Both the position numbers and the translations under genes were made by a program. DNA of 64,000 bases from Lactuca virosa. Taxonomy: Eukaryota; Streptophyta; Magnoliopsida; Asterales; Asteraceae. The stretch covers positions 405,031,937 through 405,095,936 of the forward strand of contig CAKMRJ010001112.1 in assembly GCA_928212115.1 (NCBI GenBank). The letters run 5' to 3'. How positions within the stretch are numbered: position 1 is the stretch's first letter; every line of letters starts with the position of its first letter. The notes below the pieces were generated by a model that was not told the origin of the DNA, did no database searches, and saw only the letters and a list, made by a program, of their open reading frames with translations. This document shows positions 57,616 through 64,000 of the stretch, one piece after another.

Positions 57616-58801
57616 ATGGTTGGGACGCGCCACAACCCAGGAGGCAGTGGTACCAGTGGTGCCAGTGATGAGGAGATCCGCAGGTTGATTCATGCGGAGG
57701 TGGCCGCAGCCATACGAGCTGAGATTCCTGAGATGTTTGGGTCTATCAAGACCACTTTGATCGAGACGTTTCACGAGCGGTATGCTTCTCTTACTGAGGT
57801 TGTTGTTGCTGCAGCCACTGCAGCCGTCGCCGCTGCCAGGCCACAGGGGGGTGACTCGTTGCTGTACCGAGCGTTCAGCAACACGAAGCCACCAGAGTTT
57901 GATGGGACTCAGGATCCGATAGCCGCGATGAGGTGGATCTCTGACATTAAGGGATGCTTCTACACCTGTTCTTGTCCGGAGCATCTGAGGGTACGGTTCG
58001 CGCTGAACCAGCTTCGCTTGGGAGCGAAAGACTGGTGGAAGTTCGTGACAGCGGATTTTACTCCTGTAGAGCTTACCGCGGTGACCTGGGAGAGGTTCAC
58101 CACTATGTTCAGAGACGAGTACGTTCCCCCGGTGGAGAGGGAACGTTTGGCCCAGGAATTCTTGTCCCTCAAACAGGGGACGGAGACTGTGACTGTGATT
58201 ACACGGATATTTCATGAGAGGGCGTTGTTTTGCCCTGAGCACGTGTCTACCGAGCAGGCACGTATGAGTCGATATCTGAGCATACTGAGGAGGGACATTC
58301 GTGAGTTCGTGGCGAACTCGACGTACCGGACATTTGCCGAGCTTCAGGAAAATGCTCGGAAGAGGGAGATCGAGCTGGAGACTCAGGCCAGGGAAGATGC
58401 CGAGTCTCAGAGGAGGGATAGGCGGCCAGTTCAGTCTCGACCGACAGCCAAGCAAGCAAAGCCCGCTGATTCGAGGTCTGGAGGTCCGAAGGGCCGCACT
58501 TGCGGGAAGTGCGGCAAGACTCATGATGGGGCATGCAGGGCGGGTGTGTGCTACAAGTGTGGGAAGTAGGGGCATATCGCGAGGGATTGCCCTAAGGGAT
58601 TTTCGGTTTGCTTTCACTGTAACCAGACAGGCCATCGGAAGGCCGAGTGCCCACAGCTACTACAGGGATCAGCACAGGGATCTGCACCTGCTGCTAGAGC
58701 TACCGAGGCCCGACCAACGAAGGTCGAGGCACCGAAGGCTCGCGGGAGAGCCTTCCAGTTGATAGCGGAGGAGGTCCGCGCAGCGCCCGATGTCGTGGCT
58801 G
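57616..58801 (+). pseudogene. Gypsy E gag, one stop in a zinc knuckle
   Basis: Start MVGTRHNPGGSGTSG at 57616, the first ATG after the acceptor-like site and aligned with gypsy C's gag start. The gag core spans roughly residues 90-200 (DPIAAMRWISDIKGCF, LGAKDWWKFVTADF, WERFTTMFRDEYVPPVERE). Then come a Glu/Arg-rich helical stretch and three Cys/His clusters: CGKCGKTHDGAC, CYKCGK*GHIARDC and CFHCNQTGHRKAEC. The stop (TAG, 58567-58569) replaces what is usually Gln. Beyond it the frame stays open into the protease region. Confidence 0.92.
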
Positions 58802-58864
58802 GTATGTATTCTTTATTTACTTATTTTGAGTTCAGATTTTGTGCTTATATTATGGTATGCATAG
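58802..58864 (+). other. 63-bp intron-like insert between gag and protease
   Basis: GTATGTATTC...TATGCATAG: GT at the start, AG at the end, strongly AT-rich against GC-rich coding on both sides. Its length is a multiple of three and it has no in-frame stop, so the reading frame continues whether or not it is removed. Confidence 0.5.
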
Positions 58865-59306
58865 GTACTTTTCTTGTGAGTTTTGTACCTGCTTTGGTGT
58901 TATTTGACTCGGGTGCGAGTCGATCTTTCGTGTCATTAGCATTTAGTCACACATCAATGCCCGACGAGAGGCGTTGAGTCGACCTCTACGAGTTTCTATA
59001 GCTGACGAGCGAGCGGTTTATTCTACTGATGTGATTCGAGGATGTGTACTCGAGATTTTCGGTGTTGAGTTTCCGATAGATCTGGTACCGATTGCGATGG
59101 GTGATGTCTGCGTCATCGTGGGCATGGACTGGTTGAGCCGATTTGGAGCTGCTATAGACTGCAAGCGACAGTTGGTGACCATACGAGACCCTAGTGGGGG
59201 AGTACTTACGGTGTATGGCGAGGGTACCCGATCTGGGTCAGCATTTTGTTCGGCCGCCAGAGCGAGACAGAGTCTACAGTAGGGCTGTAGGGGGTTTGTA
59301 GCCTAT
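58865..59306 (+). pseudogene. Gypsy E aspartic protease
   Basis: LVLFDSGASRSFVS (about 58892-58933) has the catalytic DSG. A frameshift near 58970 moves the rest to another frame: LRVSIADERAVYSTDVIRG, then FPIDLVPIAMGDVCVIVGMDWLSRFGA, the typical end of gypsy proteases. A TAG at 59280-59282 separates it from RT. The protease would cut the polyprotein. Confidence 0.9.
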
Positions 59307-60121
59307 GTGATGGATACACGAGTTGCCACAGAGAGGCCGAGTTCCGTCGGTGAGGTGCCGATAGTGCGAGAGTTTCCGGATGTTTTCCCCGAGGATTTGC
59401 CGGGTGTGCCTCCTGAGAGGCAGGTGGAGTTTCGCATCGATCTGGTTCCGGGGGCAGCACCTATTGCCAAGGCACCCTATCGCCTTGTGCCACCGGAGAT
59501 GCAGGAGTTATCCTCACAGCTTCAGGAGCTGTTGGGGAAGGGATTCATCCGACCGAGTAGCTCGCCGCGGGGAGCGCCGATCGTTTTTGTCAAGAAAAAG
59601 GATGGTTCACACCAGATGTGCATTGATTACCGGGAGTTGAACAAGCTAACGGTCAAGAACTGTTATCCATTACCGAGGATCGACGATGTGTTCTATCAGT
59701 TGCAGGGTGCGTCTTGGTTTTCCAAGATAGATTTGAGGTCTGGATATCACCAGATGAGGGTGTGTGACGAGGATATCCAGAAGACGGCGTTCAGGACTCG
59801 TTATGGGCATTACGAGTTCGTGGTGATGCCTTTTGGGCTCACCAATGCACCAGCGGCGTTCATGGACCTCATGAACCGAGTATGCATGCCGATGTTGGAT
59901 CGATCGGTGATTGTGTTCATCGACGACATCCTAGTGTATTCGAGGACCAGGGAGCAGCATGAGGAGCACCTGAGGGAGATCCTCGGAGTATTGAGATCGG
60001 AGAGGCTTTACGCCAAATTCTCCAAGTGTGATTTCTGGTTACGAGAGGTCCAGTTCTTGGGACATCTCGTTAATCAGAAGGGGAAATTGGTCGATCCGGC
60101 CAAGATTGAGGCTGTGATGAG
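59307..60121 (+). pseudogene. Gypsy E reverse transcriptase
   Basis: FPDVFPEDLPGVPPERQVEF precedes the RT. RT motifs follow in order: KKDGSHQMCIDYRELNK, WFSKIDLRSGYHQMRV, MPFGLTNAPAAFMDLMN, and VFIDDILVYS (the active-site IDD, about 59914-59944). LYAKFSKCDFW and QFLGHLVN complete the domain. Near 60115 a deletion and frame change remove the link to the connection domain (GLAGYYQRFIRDFSK continues in another frame). Confidence 0.95.
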
Positions 60122-60676
60122 TTGGGGTTGGCCGGCTACTATCAGAGATTTATACGGGATTTCTCCAAGATTGTCGTCCCCCTCACCAGATTGACCCGGA
60201 ACAGCGTTGCTTTTTCTTGGGGTCCAGAGCAGCAGACCTCATTTGAGACCCTTCGCCAGAGACTATGCGAAGCCCCGGTGTTAGCTCTTCTGGAGGGAAT
60301 GGAGGATTTTGTGGTATATTGTGATGCGTCTATATCGGGGTTGGGTGCGGTGCTCATGCAGAGGGGGAATGTGATAGAATACGCATCGAGGCAGCTGAAG
60401 CCTCATGAGACGAGGTATCCCACCCACGATTTGGAGTTGGGGGCAGTGGTGTTCACCCTCAAGATATGGCACCATTATCTGTATGGGGTTCGATGTACTG
60501 TATACACGGACCACAAGAGTTTGAAGTATCTGATGGATCAGCCCAACCTGAACATGCGTCTGAGGAGATGGTTGGATGTGGTAAAGGATTATGACTGTGA
60601 GATCATGTACCACCCGGGCAAGGCTAACGTGGTAGCCGATGCTCTGAGCCGCAGGGCGGAGAGTGCCCCGATTTGA
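60122..60676 (+). pseudogene. Gypsy E RNase H
   Basis: In a second frame: LAGYYQRFIRDFSKIVVPL, then FVVYCDASISGLGAVLMQ (first acidic residue of RNase H), YASRQLKPHETRYPTHDLEL, and VYTDHKSLKYLMDQPNLNMR. It ends VVADALSRRAESAPI before a TGA at 60674-60676. The repeated copy of this place at 60751 has CGA there, so the stop arose by C to T change. Confidence 0.93.
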
Positions 60677-60842
60677 GACATATGTGTGAGGATGACGGTG
60701 ATGACTCTGGTGTTGGATACTATCCGCGAGGCCCCGATACTATCCGCGAGGCCCCGATTCGAGACATATGTATGAGGATGACGGTGATGACGGTGATGAC
60801 TCCGGTGTTGGATACTATCCGCAGGGCGGAGAGTGCCCCGAT
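60665..60842 (+). repeat. 86-bp tandem duplication between RNase H and integrase
   Basis: The block starting GCCCCGATTYGAGACATATG is present at 60665 and 60751, with extra copies of GACGGTGATGAC and of CGCAGGGCGGAGAGTGCC (60651, 60822). The expected linker and N-terminal part of integrase are shortened here. Confidence 0.85.
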
Positions 60843-62080
60843 TCTCGATCCATCCCAGGGCCACTAAGATGTATTTGGACCTGAAGAGAGACTACTGGTG
60901 GCCCTGTATGAAGAGGGATGTTGCATGGGTAGTAGAGAGGTGCTTGACCTGTCGTCAGGTTAAGGCCGAGCACCAGCGTCCGCATGGAAAATTGCAGCAA
61001 TTAGAGGTTCCCCAGTGGAAGTGGGAACAGATTTTTATGGATTTTATCACCAAATTGCCGAGAACCGCGAGGGGTGTTGACGCAATTTGGGTAATTGTGG
61101 ACCGGCTGACGAAGAGCGCTTATTTCCTTGCTATCAGTGAGAGCTCTTCTGCAGAGAGACTGGCAGAGATGTATGTGAGAGAAGTGGTGTCGTGGCATGG
61201 AGTGCCGATCTCGATCGTTTCAGACTGAGATGTACATTTTACTTCCAGGTTCTGGAAGAAGTTTCATGAGGAGTTGGGTACGAGATCGCACTTCAGTACT
61301 GCTTATCACCCACAGACGGACGGGCAGAGTGAGCGGATGATACATACGCTCGAGGACATGCTTCGCGCATGTGTTATGGACTTCGGTGGAAGTTGGGACA
61401 CATACCTACCTTTGGCTGAGTTTTCTTACAACAACAGCCACCATTCGAGTATTGGTATGCCTCCCTTTGAGCTCCTTTATGGGAGGAGGTGTCGGACCCC
61501 CATCTGTTGGGGAGAGGTGGGGCAACGAGTGATGGGTAGCACTGAGATAGTGCTTAAGACGACTGAGCAGATACAATAGGTCAGACAGAGGTTACTGACA
61601 GCCCAGAGCCGTCAGAAGAGTTATGCGGATAGGCGGCGATCCGAGCTCGAGTTCCAGGTTGGAGATTTCATACTCCTGAAGGTATCTCCTTGGAAATGAG
61701 TGATCCGATTCAGGAAGAGGGGCAAGATGGGGGCCCGATACATTGGTCAATTCAGGGTGACCGCAAGGGTGGCTAAGGTAGCATATCGTCTGGAGCTACC
61801 TGAGGAGTTGAGTCAGATCCGTGATACCTTCCACGTATCCCAGTTGAGGAAGTGTATAGCTGATGAGATGGCGGTAGTGCCTCTAGAGGATATTCAGGTG
61901 GATGCGAGCCTAAATTACATTGAGAGGCCGATCACGATCTTGGATCGGAAGATCAAGGTTCTGAGGAACAAGGAGGTGCCCCTGGTTCAGGTCCAGTGGC
62001 AACATCGAAGAGGGTCCGAGCTGCCTTGGGAACCGGAGTCGGAGATGCGGGAGCAGCATCCAGAGTTATTTGCAGAATGA
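60833..62080 (+). pseudogene. Gypsy E integrase
   Basis: RFSIHPRATKMYLDL and CLTCRQVKAEHQRP form the zinc-binding domain. MDFITKLPRTARGVDAIWVI holds the first catalytic Asp. VSD*DVHFTSRFW holds the second, broken by TGA (61226-61228), and HPQTDGQSERMI the catalytic Glu. LAEFSYNNSHHSSIGMPPFE and LLYGRRCRTPICW follow, then a TAG (61577-61579), a TGA (61697-61699) and the C-terminal FRVTARVAKVAYRLELP with a chromodomain-like end (VQWQHRRGSELPWEPE). Translation ends TGA at 62078-62080. Confidence 0.93.
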
Positions 62081-62105
62081 GACTTCGAGGGCGAAGTCTG
62101 GTTCT

Positions 62106-62118
62106 AGTGGGGGAGAAT
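62106..62118 (+). other. Gypsy E polypurine tract
   Basis: AGTGGGGGAGAAT immediately before the right LTR. Confidence 0.85.
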
Positions 62119-63811
62119 TGTAACATCCCGAAATTCAGGTACACCTCTTTAACCATTCTTCTTTACCAAGTTGTCAAGTTTAGCCCCTAAAAAGAAAGAT
62201 GTTGCAAACGAGTACGTTGCACGTACGCATGCGCTTACTATGGACGCGGACCCAATTAGGTACGCTGGGCGTACCAAAGTTACGCTGGGCGTAACTGGCC
62301 CAGATGCAAAACCCTAAATGTGACTTGAGGACTATAAAAGGAATGATATGGTCTTTACCCCAGCCACCATTTCCAGAGAGTGAAATCCTAGAGAGCCAAA
62401 ACTTCGTTCTAAGCTTATGTGTGTGTTCTTAAGCTTGAAAGTGCCATTTGGTGGTTGTGAAGAATAAGAGGAGGCCATTGTGGAAGCTAGAAGTTGGAGG
62501 GAAAGCTTAGATCTAAGTTCTATAGAGGTTGGAACTTCACTTGGAGGTAAAAAGCTCAAAGCTTTCCTTGTCATTCTTGATTTGTGCTTTATGGACCAAT
62601 TTTTAGGGTTTTTGGTCCCAAGGTGGAGACTTTATGAGCAAATGGTCTCCATAAGCTTAGATCTGCCCTATTTCAGTGTAATATGTGTTGTAGGTTCATA
62701 AAAATCCAATCTTGGACGTTGAGATTAAGTCATGCATGAGAGTAGGGCTTAATGGGGAAAGAGGATATATGTTTGAAGTGATTGGTGACCTTTACAGCCA
62801 TGCAAAGGCTTAAAGGTTTCGACTTTATGACTTAAGAGACAGTATGGAGCTTAGATCTGAGATATGAGCCTAGGTCTTAATCTATTCAGACCAAAAATGA
62901 AGGAAGTAGGGAATTGGGACTTACGCTGGGCGTAATCCCAACACGTGCCGCGTAGGGCATCGAGTTCCCCGATTCTGGATGACACAAAGTACGCCCCGCG
63001 TACAGATCTGGTACGCGCAGCGTACCTCTCCACAGTTGACTTTCGTTGACTTTTATGGTTTGCTCAACGCTTGGAATTTTGGACCATTAGAGGGGTAAAA
63101 TGGTCTTTTAGCCTTCTGAGAGAACATAGGAAGGGATTAGTCTAGCCTTGAGAACCGTTATTGATTTGAGATGATTACTTTATGTGTTTAGGCGGGGCTA
63201 GGTCATTGTTACGAGATTCAGGGATACCGAGCACGTGAGTTACTAGACAGCATACGAGGTGAGTCTTCTCACTATACATTACCTAGGGTGGTATTTATGT
63301 GTAGACCGGAGGGTCTTATGTGTTATGAGTATGTTTGAGATTATGTGCATTGAGATATATGTATGATATGTGTTATATAGACCGGACCGGAGGGTCCAAC
63401 GATTTAGACCGGACCAGAGGGTCCAATGATTTAGACCGGACCGGAGGATCCAACGAGCTAGACCGGACTGGAGGGTCCAATGAGCTACGGGACTGGAGGG
63501 TCCCGCTGAGACACATTGACCGGAGGGTCATACCGAGTTATAGCCCGAGTGGTTTATATGCTGTATGTGGTATTTTAGGGAACTCACTAAGCATTTATGC
63601 TTACCGTGTTATATGTGATGTGTTTCAGGTACCAGCGAGGATCGCGGGAAGGCGCCGTCATGATTTGTACACACTGGCATTGGTTTATATTTGAGATTCT
63701 GGGATTGTTTATTTGTGATGACATTTGATATACATGAGATTTTTGGGAATATTATATGAGTTTATCTATGTTGAAAAATGAAAATTTGTTTTGAAAATTT
63801 ACGACGTTACA
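62119..63811 (+). repeat. Gypsy E right LTR
   Basis: 1693 bp, about 95-97% like the left LTR by eye; one upstream inverted repeat (the 55407-55423 region) is partly lost here (62212-62227). Confidence 0.93.
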
Positions 63812-63816
63812 GGTTT

Positions 63817-64000
63817 TCCCCGACATCTGGACACGCATAGACTCGACGGGTTGGTTAGAAACTCGGCGAGTCAATTAGGGTTTTGGTGTTTTCTGAGATC
63901 TTAAGGAACTTGACGAGTCGAGTCAACATGGACTGTTGACTTTGACTTTGACCAAGGCTTGACCAGTTGACTTCTGGGGGTATTTTGGTAATGGGAATTT
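63817..64000 (+). repeat. Gypsy D LTR, continuation
   Basis: Resumes after gypsy E with further ACTCGACGGGT/ACTCGGCGAGT palindromes (63840-63920) and TTGACTTTGACC words; runs off the window. Confidence 0.8.

Larger units (their letters stand above)
55295..63811 (+). mobile_element. Gypsy E: structurally complete Ty3/gypsy element, 8.5 kb
   Basis: TSD GGTTT (55290-55294 and 63812-63816), LTRs of 1715 and 1693 bp (TGTAACATCCCG...ACGTTACA), primer site, gag, protease, RT, RNase H, integrase in gypsy order, and polypurine tract. Inserted in the gypsy D LTR. All domains are present but the polyprotein is broken by at least six stops and two frameshifts, so it is not autonomous. Confidence 0.95.

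Noticed and set aside
57571..58635. 354-codon open frame on the minus strand
   Set aside because: Lies antisense to the well supported gypsy E gag; its composition follows from the complementary strand and it matches no known domain.

Overview
This window looks like plant nuclear DNA made almost entirely of nested transposable elements. I find no bacterial-type operons, no rRNA or tRNA gene and no CRISPR. The mix of Ty3/gypsy and Ty1/copia LTR retrotransposons, a Helitron, a hAT and a CACTA-like element, with LTRs carrying repeated ACTCGACGAGT-type palindromes, is what I associate with Asteraceae genomes, most likely lettuce (Lactuca). That species call rests on recollection, not on a search.

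Layout. 1-25074 is an 'onion'. A minus-strand copia element (copia A, 5' LTR about 24918-25074) has been split by four later insertions: a pol-less gypsy (gypsy 1, from before the window to 5662), a gag-only copia-type element with full LTRs and TSD GTAGG (element G, 5970-13512), an Athila-like element with a tRNA-Asp primer site and TSD TAAGA (element B, 14045-20175) and a small gag-only element (element F, 21975-23687). 25075-52701 holds an inverted duplication of a low-copy host segment. The left arm is about 25075-27889 plus 30538-30551, and the right arm is about 48442-52701. Each arm carries a version of a small 82-codon ORF; the left copy has an ATG, the right copy has lost it. A 2.6-kb non-autonomous Helitron sits in the left arm and a 794-bp hAT element in the right arm. 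Between the arms lie an unassigned segment, a degenerate plus-strand copia (copia 3, 32953-37600) and a second pol-less gypsy (gypsy 2, minus, about 37877-48441), whose own LTR is split by gypsy C (43244-48108). 52702-64000 contains a copia 3' fragment, a small CACTA-like element, and a gypsy LTR (D) split by a complete 8.5-kb gypsy (E, 55295-63811) with gag, protease, RT, RNase H and integrase but many stops and frameshifts.

No element appears able to move by itself. The best preserved reading frame is the gag of element G, which stays open across a predicted 87-bp intron. The most interesting structural signal is shared by otherwise different gypsy LTR families: arrays of short CpG-containing inverted repeats just upstream of the TATA box, then a minisatellite, then a short stem-loop 200-310 bp from the inner LTR end. 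The arms of the inverted repeats and stem-loops vary in sequence but remain complementary, which suggests selection on the pairing.
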